Origin: Bacteroidota bacterium
GTDB taxonomy: Bacteria > Bacteroidota > Bacteroidia > Bacteroidales > Porphyromonadaceae
Direction of reading: 5' to 3'
Length of the DNA stretch: 64,000 bases
NCBI GenBank assembly: GCA_023396255.1
Contig: JAEWWU010000014.1
Span: 1 to 64,000, forward strand
Part shown: positions 8,648 to 17,594 of the stretch, one piece after another
Layout of the letters: the number at the start of each line of letters is the position of its first letter
Numbering within the stretch: position 1 is the first letter of the stretch
Position numbers and translations under genes: made by a program
The notes under the pieces: generated by a model
What the model saw: only the letters and a program-made list of their open reading frames with translations
Told to the model about the DNA's origin: nothing
Database searches by the model: none

Positions 8648-9652
8648 TTAAAGAGGAAGATTAGTGGATTCGAGAAGCATTTCTTCCACTTTATTAAGAA
8701 CAGAAAAAAGAGTTTCCGGATCGGAAGCTTGTAACATTTCGATCCGTGTAGAACGAAAATTGGGAATTCCTTTGAATAGAGGAGTGGCAGCCAGATGTCT
8801 TCTGCTGTGTAGTATTCCTTTGTAGGGGTCTAATTTCTGAATGTTGCTTTCCACAATTTGGCGGAGTATTTTCATTTTTTCGGATAAAGTCAATGAGATA
8901 TTTTGGATAGTGTTGGATTTCAACGTAGTTTGCATTTCGGAGAAGATCCAAGGTTGTCCAACAGAGGCTCTACCTACCATAACAGCATCTACCCCGTACT
9001 GCTCAAAGGCCGAAAGAGCCTCTTCTCCCGTTGTTATATCTCCATTTCCAATAATGGGAATATGCATTTGTTGATTATCCTTTATACGCCCGATGAGGGC
9101 CCAATCAGCTTTCCCCTTATACATATCGCTTCTTGTGCGACCGTGTATTGTTAAAGCAGCAATGCCGCAGTCTTGGAGCGCAAGAGCTAAATCTTCGATG
9201 ATGATTGAGTTGTGATCCCAACCCAAACGAGTTTTTACAGTTACGGGACAGTCCGATACTTCAACGACAGCCTTTGTTATTTGAAGCAGTTTGGGTATAT
9301 CACGCAACATTCCACTTCCTGCCCCTTTTCCGGCAACCCTTTTTACTGGACAGCCAAAATTAAGATCCAATATGTCGGGTTTAAGTTCACACGCCATACA
9401 GGCGGCTTCTCGCATTGTATCTACATCTCTTCCGTAAATTTGGATAGCCGCTGGTCGTTCTTCAGTTGCAATTTGCATCTTCTTGCAAGTAGAAGGAACA
9501 CAGCGAACCAAAGCATCTGCACTAACAAACTCCGTATAAACAAGAGATGCCCCAAACTGTTTACATAAAAGTCTAAATGGAGCATCACTAACATCTTCCA
9601 TAGGAGCTAACAAGAGGGGGCGTTGCCCCAAATCTACATTTCCTATTTTCAC
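8648..9652 (-). CDS. dus: tRNA-dihydrouridine synthase
   Basis: An FMN-dependent enzyme that reduces uridine to dihydrouridine in tRNA D-loops. Motifs: LLLAPMEDVSDAPFR at the start of the TIM barrel, DLNFGCPVKRVAGKGAGSG with catalytic Cys101, TVKTRLGW, TIHGRTRSDMYKGKADW, GNGDI and VMVGRASVGQPWIF (FMN phosphate site). Length (334 aa) and motifs resemble DusB, but the subclass is not certain from sequence reading alone. It overlaps neither neighbour: 3 nt from rsmD upstream and 15 nt from the HhH gene downstream, so it is operonic. Confidence 0.93.
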   Translation of the reverse strand: MKIGNVDLGQRPLLLAPMEDVSDAPFRLLCKQFGASLVYTEFVSADALVRCVPSTCKKMQIATEERPAAIQIYGRDVDTMREAACMACELKPDILDLNFGCPVKRVAGKGAGSGMLRDIPKLLQITKAVVEVSDCPVTVKTRLGWDHNSIIIEDLALALQDCGIAALTIHGRTRSDMYKGKADWALIGRIKDNQQMHIPIIGNGDITTGEEALSAFEQYGVDAVMVGRASVGQPWIFSEMQTTLKSNTIQNISLTLSEKMKILRQIVESNIQKLDPYKGILHSRRHLAATPLFKGIPNFRSTRIEMLQASDPETLFSVLNKVEEMLLESTNLPL

Positions 9653-9655
9653 GAC

Positions 9656-10210
9656 CTAATTGTTTGTAAATTGGAAAAAAGAATAATTGACAGCACTATA
9701 GGACTTGTGCTTTATAAATCCGGAAAATGAAGAGAAGTTATATTCTGATGGATGTTCCAAAACAAATACGCCATCTGGAGACAGTAAACTGGAAGAGGTA
9801 ATAAGTTCTGGAAGAGAAGATAACCAAGATAGATTGTAAGGAGGATCAGCAAAAACAAAATCGAACTTTCTATCAACGACTTTTCTGTTGATAAAAGATC
9901 TGACATCAGATGTGTAAATATCGAAGGTCCCCTTTGCAATATTCAATTCGTCTATAACTTGACGGATGAAGGCCGAGTGTTTCCTGTTTTGCTCTACGGC
10001 ACAAACATATTGTGCCCCACGTGAACAAAATTCAACACCAATACTCCCCGTACCAGAAAATAAATCTAAGACAGATGTTTCCTCTAAATCATATTCAGAG
10101 GTCAGGGTATTGAAAAGGGCTTCTTTGGCTAGATCTGTGGTTGGACGTAGCTTAAAATTACTTGGAACGGTAAATCTTCTACGACCGTATCTCCCGGAAA
10201 TAATTCTCAT
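9656..10210 (-). CDS. rsmD: 16S rRNA (guanine966-N2)-methyltransferase RsmD
   Basis: A 184-residue methyltransferase with MRIISGRYGRRRF at the N-terminus, LRPTTDLAKEALFN (21-34), the SAM-binding motif LDLFSGTGSIGVE (48-60) and the catalytic ADPPY (121-125). These are the hallmarks of RsmD, which methylates the 2-amino group of G966 in 16S rRNA. It lies between the DUF3822 gene (14 nt) and dus (3 nt) on the minus strand. Confidence 0.92.
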   Translation of the reverse strand: MRIISGRYGRRRFTVPSNFKLRPTTDLAKEALFNTLTSEYDLEETSVLDLFSGTGSIGVEFCSRGAQYVCAVEQNRKHSAFIRQVIDELNIAKGTFDIYTSDVRSFINRKVVDRKFDFVFADPPYNLSWLSSLPELITSSSLLSPDGVFVLEHPSEYNFSSFSGFIKHKSYSAVNYSFFQFTNN

Positions 10211-10224
10211 TTATTAACTTATAT

Positions 10225-11070
10225 CTAATCGTTGAGATTTTGACTTTCAAATAGATTTGCTATTTGTACTTCCCACAACGAATTTGAAAAATGATGCACG
10301 AGACTTTTGATTGTTTGAATTGTCTTTTTATTTTGTGCGCACTCTCCGTCGTGTAGTAGTATAACATCTCCACTATGTTGTGCAAAATCTTCTGTGGTAG
10401 ACATTACTAAGCCTATGAAGTAAAGGACTTGTTGTAGATGATTATAGGTTTCCGAACTCGCAGGCCAAGAATATGAATTGGCAAATAAGAGTTGCCCGCT
10501 GTGACAAATAAGGATATCCACACTGGCAGCAAAGAGTTCTGCAGCAATAATCCGCTTATGAGAAGTTCGGGAACATTTTATGGCTTCCTTGCAAAGAGTT
10601 AACGTGGTAGGGGTGGAGACAACCCCCGGATAGGTTCGCAATATAAAGGACTGTGTAGAAGCGGTCCAACTGCAGATGAGTGTAGGAAGTCCTATTTCTA
10701 TTGAGTAAGATTGTACTTCCTGTTGTCCTTTGTCCTGCGGATTTGAGGCAGCCAAGCCCCACCAGCCTTTTTCATCTATCCCGTTTAACCCAGAAGGAAT
10801 TAAAACAAAAGAAAGGGGATGATAGTGTACAAATACTTTGGAGTAGGGAAGAGTTAGAAAGGGATACTCATAAAAAGAGTCTTGTAGAGTCTTCCCAGTA
10901 GATAGAGGACAGGCCACATAGATAGAATCATTATTGTCGGAGTGGTTTTGTTCAGATAAGGTCTCTATGAGACAAACAAATCCATCCGTACATATACGGA
11001 TGGATAAGGTATATAACTGTGCAGACAGCTCATTCAGAAAGAGGAGCCTGTCTGAATCTGGTGTAAGCAT
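10225..11070 (-). CDS. DUF3822 family protein
   Basis: A 281-residue protein of the Bacteroidetes-specific DUF3822 family, recognised from its consistent position upstream of rsmD and from features such as LFAASVDILICHSGQLLFANSYSW and SSETYNHLQQVLYFIGLV. Those lines resemble an actin-like ATPase fold (ASKHA) with divergent motifs. No signal peptide or membrane segment. Function is not known; a link to rRNA methylation is suggested only by the neighbour. It lies 11 nt after the upstream 213-aa gene. Confidence 0.7.
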   Translation of the reverse strand: MLTPDSDRLLFLNELSAQLYTLSIRICTDGFVCLIETLSEQNHSDNNDSIYVACPLSTGKTLQDSFYEYPFLTLPYSKVFVHYHPLSFVLIPSGLNGIDEKGWWGLAASNPQDKGQQEVQSYSIEIGLPTLICSWTASTQSFILRTYPGVVSTPTTLTLCKEAIKCSRTSHKRIIAAELFAASVDILICHSGQLLFANSYSWPASSETYNHLQQVLYFIGLVMSTTEDFAQHSGDVILLHDGECAQNKKTIQTIKSLVHHFSNSLWEVQIANLFESQNLND

Positions 11071-11081
11071 TTTCTAATTAT

Positions 11082-11723
11082 TTATTCCCAGTTACCAGTA
11101 GTTTTTATTTCAGTAAGAGAACCGAGAGCCAACCCTGGGTATCCTGTTCCATTGTAACGTTGCTTGGCTTCAAAGATACAACTCTTGAGTAATTGTGCAT
11201 TTTGGTCGCTCAAGTATACGGTGAATGGGACAGCAGCTCGGAAGACTGACTTGTTAATGGTATCATCCCCAATTTCTTGAGCAACAGAAGCAGTATCGAT
11301 CTCGATCTTTTTTCCGGGGAACCCAGGAACTTCCAAAAATTCTTGGGCGGTCATTCCGTCTTGTAGGAGAACGCTCTTGGCGTCAGTCCACACAGTGTCT
11401 CTTTTGATAAGTCCTTGACGAGCAGCTTCACGTTCCGATATACCTTTCTCACGCATTTCATCGGTGTAGTCCCCTTCAGCAATCACATTGAAAACTTTTC
11501 CATTGGTCAAGAAAGATTCTAACTCTTCGGCCGTCGCATAGCGATCATAGACGCTTTCGAATGCATTCTCTGCAGTAGCGACTTTTTTGAGTCTCGCTTG
11601 GATGGCGGCTTCACGTTTGTTTTTGATCTTGGTGAAGTTTTCAGAGCTGGCAACGCTTCTGTAACACATATAAGCCAACACTATAGAAGCGATAACAACC
11701 AGCACAGTGATAATTCTTTTCAT
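11082..11723 (-). CDS. Membrane-anchored protein of unknown function
   Basis: A 213-residue protein with one N-terminal membrane segment (about 3-20, IITVLVVIASIVLAYMCYR), then a charged helical stretch (about 30-60, likely coiled coil) and a periplasmic globular part ending near EAKQRYNGTGYPGLALG. I do not recognise a named domain. It is the first gene of the operon with DUF3822, rsmD, dus and the HhH protein, and has a good promoter at 11816-11846. In Bacteroidales a gene of this sort is commonly found here, which suggests a conserved but undescribed role. Confidence 0.65.
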   Translation of the reverse strand: MKRIITVLVVIASIVLAYMCYRSVASSENFTKIKNKREAAIQARLKKVATAENAFESVYDRYATAEELESFLTNGKVFNVIAEGDYTDEMREKGISEREAARQGLIKRDTVWTDAKSVLLQDGMTAQEFLEVPGFPGKKIEIDTASVAQEIGDDTINKSVFRAAVPFTVYLSDQNAQLLKSCIFEAKQRYNGTGYPGLALGSLTEIKTTGNWE

Positions 11724-11815
11724 AACAAAATTTTATTTCTAACTATTTATATTCTTGTTCTATTATCATTATGAAGCACGGTGGCATAAAACCAAATCCG
11801 CAGCCTATTTTGCCA

Positions 11816-11846
11816 CAAATATACAATGAGAAAAGTTTTTGTACAA
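11816..11846 (-). promoter_or_regulatory. Promoter of the 213-aa gene/rsmD operon
   Basis: On the minus strand TTG (11844-11846) precedes TATATTTG (11816-11823) by 20 nt, matching the Bacteroidetes -33/-7 pattern. Predicted 5' leader of roughly 85-90 nt. Confidence 0.55.
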
Positions 11847-11891
11847 TTCTTTGCCTTAGCTTGAGTAATTTATTGATTGTTAAAACAATAG

Positions 11892-13046
11892 TCACTTGGG
11901 GGCTTTCTTATATAGGAAGAGACCTATAATGGCATAGATAATGTTGGGTAACCACGAAGCCCAAAATGGAGAAAGCCGTCCTCCGGCAGCAAAGGATGCC
12001 GTCACTGTCATAAAAAGGATATAACCAAAACTCAAACCCAGACCAATAGCTATGGAAAAGCCCATTCCTCCCCTTCTTTTTCGACTGGATAGGGTTACTC
12101 CTATTATGGTAAGAATAAAGGCAGTCATTATGGCCGCATACCGTTTATGTAGTTCTATTGCATAAAGAGTTGTGGGAGCCCCTCTCTCTTTTTGTCTTCC
12201 TATTTGTTTGTGAAGTTGTGGAGTTGTCATCGTTTCTACATCACCGGCGGTGACTAAAAACTCTTCTGGTTTTACCTGTATGACAGTATCCAAAACGGCT
12301 CCCTTTTGAACGGTATCGACTCGTGCTCCAAAGCGAGTTATTACATAATCGTGTAGAGTCCAATTGTATAGGGTATCGTGTTCTAAATAGAGAGCAGTTA
12401 TACGGGAAGATAAGTCCTTGCCCCGAAAAGTTTCCTTAGAAAACTCATATCCAGTTTTGTTGGGAGCACTGTACGATGAGAAAAAGACAAATTCGTTAGG
12501 AGCTGTTTGAATTTGAATCCGTTCGGCATAGTCTATACGTTTATTTTTTATATAATTATTCTCAAACGCAAACCTTACTGCATTGCTTTGTGGAATAACA
12601 AAACTGTTGAGGACGAAAGTAAGAACAGAAAGAAAAGAAGCCACAATCATATAGGGCAGCAGGAGTCTTTTGAAACTCATACCCCCAGCGAGGAGGGCGG
12701 TTATTTCTGTATTCTGGGCCATTCGCCCGGTAAAAAAGATTACAGCAATAAAAATAAAGAGAGAGCTAAATAGGTTAGCGTAATAGGGAATAAAATTCAA
12801 ATAGTAATCAAAAATAATTGCGTGCAGAGAGACTTCCGGCTTCATTAGTTTGTCCAATTTTTCCGTTAAGTCGAACATAATTGCAATTGCTAGTATAAGG
12901 ATAATGGCGAAGAAATAAGTCCCCAAGAATTGCTTGATTATGTAACGATCTATGCGCCGAAAGAAAAGGGAGAATATCCTTTTTGAGGCGAGAGTAGCCC
13001 CTCTCTTTCTAATAGAAATAAAACCAATTTTACGAACGAAAGACAT
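11892..13046 (-). CDS. LptF/LptG-family (YjgP/YjgQ) permease
   Basis: A 384-residue inner-membrane protein. After a basic N-terminus it reads RIDRYIIKQFLGTYFFAI, the usual opening of YjgP/YjgQ permeases, with three membrane helices in the first 130 residues. A periplasmic beta-rich domain follows (about 150-290), then three more helices (MTAFILTIIGVTLSSRKRR, FSIAIGLGLSFGYILF, and a final one). LptF and LptG form the membrane part of the LPS export ABC transporter; which of the two this is cannot be decided. About 20 residues before IDRYI may be an overlong start. It lies 37 nt after aroK. Confidence 0.85.
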   Translation of the reverse strand: MSFVRKIGFISIRKRGATLASKRIFSLFFRRIDRYIIKQFLGTYFFAIILILAIAIMFDLTEKLDKLMKPEVSLHAIIFDYYLNFIPYYANLFSSLFIFIAVIFFTGRMAQNTEITALLAGGMSFKRLLLPYMIVASFLSVLTFVLNSFVIPQSNAVRFAFENNYIKNKRIDYAERIQIQTAPNEFVFFSSYSAPNKTGYEFSKETFRGKDLSSRITALYLEHDTLYNWTLHDYVITRFGARVDTVQKGAVLDTVIQVKPEEFLVTAGDVETMTTPQLHKQIGRQKERGAPTTLYAIELHKRYAAIMTAFILTIIGVTLSSRKRRGGMGFSIAIGLGLSFGYILFMTVTASFAAGGRLSPFWASWLPNIIYAIIGLFLYKKAPK

Positions 13047-13083
13047 AGCCGAGAAAAATCCTTTTTGGTAGCAGATATTGAAC

Positions 13084-13695
13084 TTACTTTCTAAGAGAAT
13101 TTAAGGCGCGGATAAGAGGGGATAGCAGCTCCGTTTCGGGCAAAGAGCAACCTTGCCAGTCACAAAAAAAAGTTAGATGAGCTTGAGTGTATATGGGATG
13201 TCTCCAAGATAACTCCCGTGTTACGTATTCTTGTAGTTCGGAGCCACTTAGATGTGCCACTTTGGGGCGTGTCCGTTTACACACTTCCAATCGAGTTGCC
13301 AATTCTTGTGCAGTGTACTGTAGGTATATCACTGTGCCGGAGGTAAGCATAACTTCGCACAAATTGTTGTTAAACACCGGCATCCCTCCTCCTGTGGAAA
13401 TGACCGTATGCTCAAAACCGGACAATTCCTCTATTATTACTCTTTCTTTTTTTCGAAAACGTTCTTCTCCTTCGGTTGCGAAGAGTTCCGAAACCTTTTT
13501 TCTGAATCTATTTTCAATAAAAAAATCGGTGTCAATAAACCTATATCCTAAATGTTCTGCGAGAAGTCTTCCCAATGTACTTTTCCCGGCTCCCATAAAA
13601 CCTATCAAGTAAATCGGTCCGTTGCTACATAGCTCCGCATTGTAGGGAGTTTCTCCCAGTGCGAACCAACTGTTGTCTTTGTCTTTTGGGGGCAT
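13084..13695 (-). CDS. aroK: Shikimate kinase
   Basis: Phosphorylates shikimate at the 3-hydroxyl in the chorismate pathway. Walker A is GFMGAGKST (32-40). FIDTDFFIE carries the substrate-binding Asp pair (Asp55, Asp57), and STGGGMP (100-106) binds shikimate. Core length is normal, but the open frame gives about 26 extra residues before IYLIGF. No better start codon is visible, so the extension may be real. It sits 4 nt downstream of the 7TM-HD gene and 37 nt before the permease, consistent with one operon. Confidence 0.92.
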   Translation of the reverse strand: MPPKDKDNSWFALGETPYNAELCSNGPIYLIGFMGAGKSTLGRLLAEHLGYRFIDTDFFIENRFRKKVSELFATEGEERFRKKERVIIEELSGFEHTVISTGGGMPVFNNNLCEVMLTSGTVIYLQYTAQELATRLEVCKRTRPKVAHLSGSELQEYVTRELSWRHPIYTQAHLTFFCDWQGCSLPETELLSPLIRALNSLRK

Positions 13696-13699
13696 AAAA

Positions 13700-15787
13700 T
13701 CAGAGCGAATTTTGTGCCGTTTGAGGCTTTTGTATAAGTTCTGGATATTGTATTCGAGAATGGTACATAGTGAGCAGTTTTTCTACAAAAACCTCTTTTA
13801 TGGTAGTCATATCTCTAAATGTCAGAGGAGTGTTATCTATAAAACCCTCTGCGACGATTGCATCCACAATCTTGTTTACTTGCTCGGTGAGTGCTTCCGG
13901 GGTATATACTTTTAGGCTTCGGCTACTTGCTTCTACGGCATCTGCCAACATCAAAATTCCGGTTTCTTTAGAAAACGGGTTTGGTCCCGGATAAGTGAAG
14001 GGAGTTGGATCTATCTCTTCGTTCGGATGCTCATTGTAGTAACGAGTATAGAAATATTTAGTGCGGCCACATCCGTGGTGTGTTCTGATAAAATCAATAA
14101 CCGATCTAGGCAATTTGTTTTGCTTAGCCAAAGCAACTCCGTCTGTTACGTGTTTGATGATAACGGCTGCACTCTCTTTGTATGTTAGAGCGTTGTGTGG
14201 ATTTATATTTCCTTGGTTTTCGGTGAAATAAGATGGGTTTAACATTTTTCCTATGTCATGGTATAAAGCTCCAGCACGAACCAATTGACTATCAGCCCCT
14301 ATCTTGGATGCAGCCTCTGATGCCAAAATAGCAATTTGCATAGAGTGTTGAAGAGTACCTGGGGCATTTTCCGACAGTTTCTTTAATAGGGGTGTGTTGA
14401 TGTCGCTCAATTCAACCAAACTTATGTTGGAAGTATAGCCGAACATCCGTTCTACCAAGTAAACGAGCAGGTAGCTAAACATAAGAAATATCAAATTGAT
14501 ACCAAAGAGCAGTAAGATGAGAAAATCTCCTTCCTCAAAAGCCCCGTTCTGCATCAGAGAAAGCAGAAGGGTTAGTGTAACATAGGTGATGAATACGAGA
14601 AAAGTTGCCCTAATAAGCTGGGCTCTACTCGACAATTTGCGTAAACTGAAAACTGTTACAATCCCGGCAACCATTTGTAGAAGGATAAACTCGTAAGGGA
14701 ATGGAACAAAGGAAGCACATATAAGGACCATTGTCAAGTGGATAAATAGGGCTGTTCGAGACTCGAAGAATGTACGTACTAGTATCGGAATAATGGCATA
14801 TGGGATAATGTAAACACTAAACAATTGATACTTTATGGAAAGCTCAGTGAGTACAATAAGCGGCAAAATTGTCAGTATGATAAAGAGAGCATTTCTCAAG
14901 TTCTTGAACATCTCGGGCCGATATATATTCATATATGCCCACATACAAGTCATTAGAAGAGCCAACAGCAGCAAGGTAGAAAGAGAGACAACGAGCCTGC
15001 CCCTAACTCCACCATATTCCTCCTCATATACTTTTTTGTAAGACATTAAGACGTTGTAGGTTCTGGCATCTACGATTTGACCTCTATCTATGATGCGTTC
15101 GTCTTTTTGTACCATTCCATTTGATAGGGGTATCTTGAGAATCTCATCTTGGGTTACTTTTTCTGTGGTCGATTCGTTGTAAACGACATTGATACGGAGA
15201 TAATTGGTAACGTTGAGTTGGCTCAACAAATCTCTGTTCAACCCTTCGGGAATATTATTGAACAAAGATTGGTAGGCTTCCTTAAGCGTATAAAAGCGAG
15301 TTATGGGCACTACATCGCTTACCCCTCCTTTCCCCAACAAATTAACTTCCAGTCGTTGGTTGCGTCGCAATTCTACAAGCTGTTCCTCCTCTATCAGCCC
15401 GCTTTGATACATCTGTTCCAAGAACTTGCGGACATAATGATAATACTCTTTGGGTATTCTTGTACTCCAAGAAGTGGCATAGTCTTCGTCAAATTTGAGC
15501 AAAATGGAAGAGGATAGCTTTGTGTCTATGGTAAAATATGGATTTATGGAACGGCGCACACTATCTCTTTCAATTTCTAATACCTCAGCGCTTTTGTATA
15601 TGGGAAACATATAGGGAGCCGTTAGCAGCTCGTATTGCCAAGGTTTTCCTTCGACAAACTGAAACTTGAATTTCTTGTCTTGAGGAGCAAAAAACATAAT
15701 AACGGCTGCCACTGCGAAAAACAAAAGCAAAGCCTGTGCACGGATGCCGATTTTATTGATAGCTTTTTTTATCCAATCTTTAATCAT
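13700..15787 (-). CDS. 7TM-HD (PgpH-type) HDIG phosphodiesterase
   Basis: A 695-residue membrane protein. An N-terminal membrane anchor is followed by an extracytoplasmic domain (about 35-260), a run of hydrophobic helices (about 265-460, roughly seven) and a cytoplasmic HD domain with LQHSMQIAILASEAA and ALYHDIGKM (His510-Asp511), then THHG and MLADAVEASSR. This architecture is that of PgpH, which hydrolyses c-di-AMP. With cdaA present at 19.2 kb, that substrate is likely. ATG 15787 (MIKDWIKKAI) is preferred over the open frame to 15823 because the TACCTTTG box at 15821-15828 lies across the longer N-terminus. Confidence 0.85.
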   Translation of the reverse strand: MIKDWIKKAINKIGIRAQALLLFFAVAAVIMFFAPQDKKFKFQFVEGKPWQYELLTAPYMFPIYKSAEVLEIERDSVRRSINPYFTIDTKLSSSILLKFDEDYATSWSTRIPKEYYHYVRKFLEQMYQSGLIEEEQLVELRRNQRLEVNLLGKGGVSDVVPITRFYTLKEAYQSLFNNIPEGLNRDLLSQLNVTNYLRINVVYNESTTEKVTQDEILKIPLSNGMVQKDERIIDRGQIVDARTYNVLMSYKKVYEEEYGGVRGRLVVSLSTLLLLALLMTCMWAYMNIYRPEMFKNLRNALFIILTILPLIVLTELSIKYQLFSVYIIPYAIIPILVRTFFESRTALFIHLTMVLICASFVPFPYEFILLQMVAGIVTVFSLRKLSSRAQLIRATFLVFITYVTLTLLLSLMQNGAFEEGDFLILLLFGINLIFLMFSYLLVYLVERMFGYTSNISLVELSDINTPLLKKLSENAPGTLQHSMQIAILASEAASKIGADSQLVRAGALYHDIGKMLNPSYFTENQGNINPHNALTYKESAAVIIKHVTDGVALAKQNKLPRSVIDFIRTHHGCGRTKYFYTRYYNEHPNEEIDPTPFTYPGPNPFSKETGILMLADAVEASSRSLKVYTPEALTEQVNKIVDAIVAEGFIDNTPLTFRDMTTIKEVFVEKLLTMYHSRIQYPELIQKPQTAQNSL

Positions 15788-15820
15788 AAGGGGACCATCT
15801 GTTCCAAAACCATAGTGGCA

Positions 15821-15828
15821 CAAAGGTA
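15821..15828 (-). promoter_or_regulatory. -7 box for the 7TM-HD/aroK operon
   Basis: TACCTTTG on the minus strand, about 33 nt before the preferred start codon. No clear -33 TTTG. Confidence 0.45.
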
Positions 15829-15905
15829 GCGTTTTTTGCTAACCCATATCGATCTCTTTGTTTTTTCTCTCCTCCATATTTCAAACCCTTGTTTGAACTC
15901 TTGGG

Positions 15906-16002
15906 CAAAAGATATTTTTTCTTGGACGGAATAAAAATTAGTAGGGAATTATCCAAAATTAATTCCCTGCAAATTGACTAATAGTAGGGAACTAATTGGA
16001 CA
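15906..16002 (+). repeat. Dispersed palindromic repeat, copy A
   Basis: Contains the conserved core AGGGAATTA (15943-15951), an 8-nt loop, and TAATTCCCT (15960-15968). It is preceded by a conserved lead (AAAAGATATTTTTTCTTGGA, then AATAAAAATTAGT). A second motif, TAGTAGGGAACTA, puts another AGGGAA at 15986, 43 nt after the first. Related copies lie at 27.55, 49.74 and 63.47 kb. It sits in the divergent region between the 7TM-HD and TlpA-like genes. Confidence 0.8.
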
Positions 16003-16219
16003 TTTTAAGGGAGTTAAATCATATAAGAAGTCTTACAGAAAAGCTATTTTGGAAAATCGAGAGTAAATATACTGTGCTTTCATTCTTGAATGAATTATGT
16101 CTATTTCTGGATTTATGCCTTAATATTAAGAGGAATGGGAATACGATCTCTTTCAATGTTTTTAGAAAAAAAAGATAGAAATGCATAGTTGATATAGCGA
16201 AAAGCAATGTATAAATCCG
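16003..16219. other. AT-rich intergenic spacer
   Basis: Between repeat copy A and the promoter of the TlpA-like gene. It contains a short perfect palindrome (TTCATTC at 16079-16085 with GAATGAA at 16088-16094) but no ORF, tRNA or terminator that I can support. Confidence 0.5.
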
Positions 16220-16249
16220 TTTGATTATGGTAAAAGTTTTATACCTTTG
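16220..16249 (+). promoter_or_regulatory. Promoter of the TlpA-like lipoprotein gene
   Basis: TTTG (16220-16223), 18-nt spacer, TACCTTTG (16242-16249): a textbook Bacteroidetes promoter. It implies a 5' leader of about 145 nt, unusually long for this window. Confidence 0.7.
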
Positions 16250-16402
16250 CGTTATCCGATCGGCTCCGAAAGCGAGAAGCAGGGAGGAAGGAATTATTTT
16301 TCTGTTTAGCTTAATTTTTGCAGTTTGTTTTGTCGAAAGGACTTGTTTCTTACTTTCGGGATTTAGCGCAATGAGGAGGTTACAATTAACGAAAAAATAT
16401 GT

Positions 16403-17566
16403 ATGGGTATGTCAAGTGTAAGAGAATTTTTTAGGAACAACTTCGTCTGTTTGGTTCCTGTCGTATGCCTTGTGTGTTCCTTGTTTTCTTGCTCTCGAAC
16501 TCAGTATAGGATAGAGGTACAGCTAGATTCCATAAATAATTACAATGGGCGTAGAGTTCTTTTGGCTTTAGACGATGGAACTCATATCGATAGCACCATT
16601 ATTTCCGGTAATTCTTTCGTTTTGGAGGGGAGGTATGCCGACTCTTTGTCTAAGCAGGTGGCTTATCTTTCTATGAGAGATGAGATGTCTCTCCCTTTGA
16701 TCATAGAGCCAACTACTTTGTATGTGAAATTTCATACACAAGAAGTTAAGGGTTCGGAACTCAATGGAGTGCTCACTCAGTTTAACAGGGAAGTACAGGC
16801 TGTAAAAAATAATGCAATTAGAGGTCTGAATGAAAGTTATATAACAACAGGATCCAATACAGAGGAAGAGGTGCAAAGGGCCGGGAATACGCTCAAACAA
16901 AGCACTCAGAAATATTCAGATATTGGTAAGCAATATCTTATGCGCCATCCCAACGATCCGATCGGTATACAAGCAGTTGTGCTCCTATTGAGTACCAATA
17001 ATCATTTTTCGGAGGAGGAATTGTCTCAGATAAAATCTCTTATGGGAGATGTGGTTGCCAATAATAGGAGGGTTCGAAGATTGGTCCTTCATCACGAGAA
17101 CTATTTACAGACTCAAATCGGTAATTTATTTACAGATTTTGAGGGTGTTACAGGAAATAATCAGCCGATTAGGTTAGGTGATTTTGTGGGTAAGGGGAAG
17201 TATACACTGATCGATTTTTGGTCGAGTTGGTGTAAGCCTTGCCGTATAGATATCAATTTACTGAACAAAATAAACGAGGTATACAGGTCGCATCGCCTGC
17301 AAGTGGTTGGCGTTTTTGTGTGGGATGATCCCACAAATTTTCCTTCTGTTGTTGAGTTACAAAAGATAGCTTGGCCCCAAATTTTAGATGTACAAGATGT
17401 TTCTACCGATCTCTACGGAATCAGAGGAATACCTTACAATGTGATTTTTGCACCTGACGGCACAATTGTCTCTCGGGGACTTAGAGGAGACGACCTCGTA
17501 AATAAGCTGGATTCAATTTTTAGTACCGATAAAGGACATTCCCTTCTGAGAAGGAGAAAGGTTTAA
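16403..17566 (+). CDS. TlpA-like thioredoxin-fold lipoprotein
   Basis: A 387-residue lipoprotein: N-terminal signal ending LFSC (lipid Cys about 30), a beta-rich N-terminal region of the DUF4369 kind (VQLDSINNYNGRRVLLALDDG), a helical middle, and a C-terminal TlpA/ResA-type thioredoxin domain from about residue 240. The active site is FWSSWCKPCR (Cys277, Cys280) and the cis-Pro segment is GIRGIPYNVIF. Such proteins keep periplasmic thiols reduced or serve cytochrome maturation; the target here is unknown. An in-frame ATG two codons downstream (16409) is an equal start candidate. Confidence 0.82.
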   Translation: MGMSSVREFFRNNFVCLVPVVCLVCSLFSCSRTQYRIEVQLDSINNYNGRRVLLALDDGTHIDSTIISGNSFVLEGRYADSLSKQVAYLSMRDEMSLPLIIEPTTLYVKFHTQEVKGSELNGVLTQFNREVQAVKNNAIRGLNESYITTGSNTEEEVQRAGNTLKQSTQKYSDIGKQYLMRHPNDPIGIQAVVLLLSTNNHFSEEELSQIKSLMGDVVANNRRVRRLVLHHENYLQTQIGNLFTDFEGVTGNNQPIRLGDFVGKGKYTLIDFWSSWCKPCRIDINLLNKINEVYRSHRLQVVGVFVWDDPTNFPSVVELQKIAWPQILDVQDVSTDLYGIRGIPYNVIFAPDGTIVSRGLRGDDLVNKLDSIFSTDKGHSLLRRRKV

Positions 17567-17594
17567 TTGTTTTTTCTATATTCTGTCTGTAAAG

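Noticed and set aside
16250..16402. Riboswitch in the long leader of the TlpA-like gene
   Set aside because: The leader is GC-mixed and could fold, but I recognise no known riboswitch core and cannot support the claim.
16221..16421. 66-codon frame upstream of the TlpA-like gene
   Set aside because: It starts inside the promoter (TTTG at 16220-16223), so it cannot be translated from that start on this transcript, and it resembles no family.
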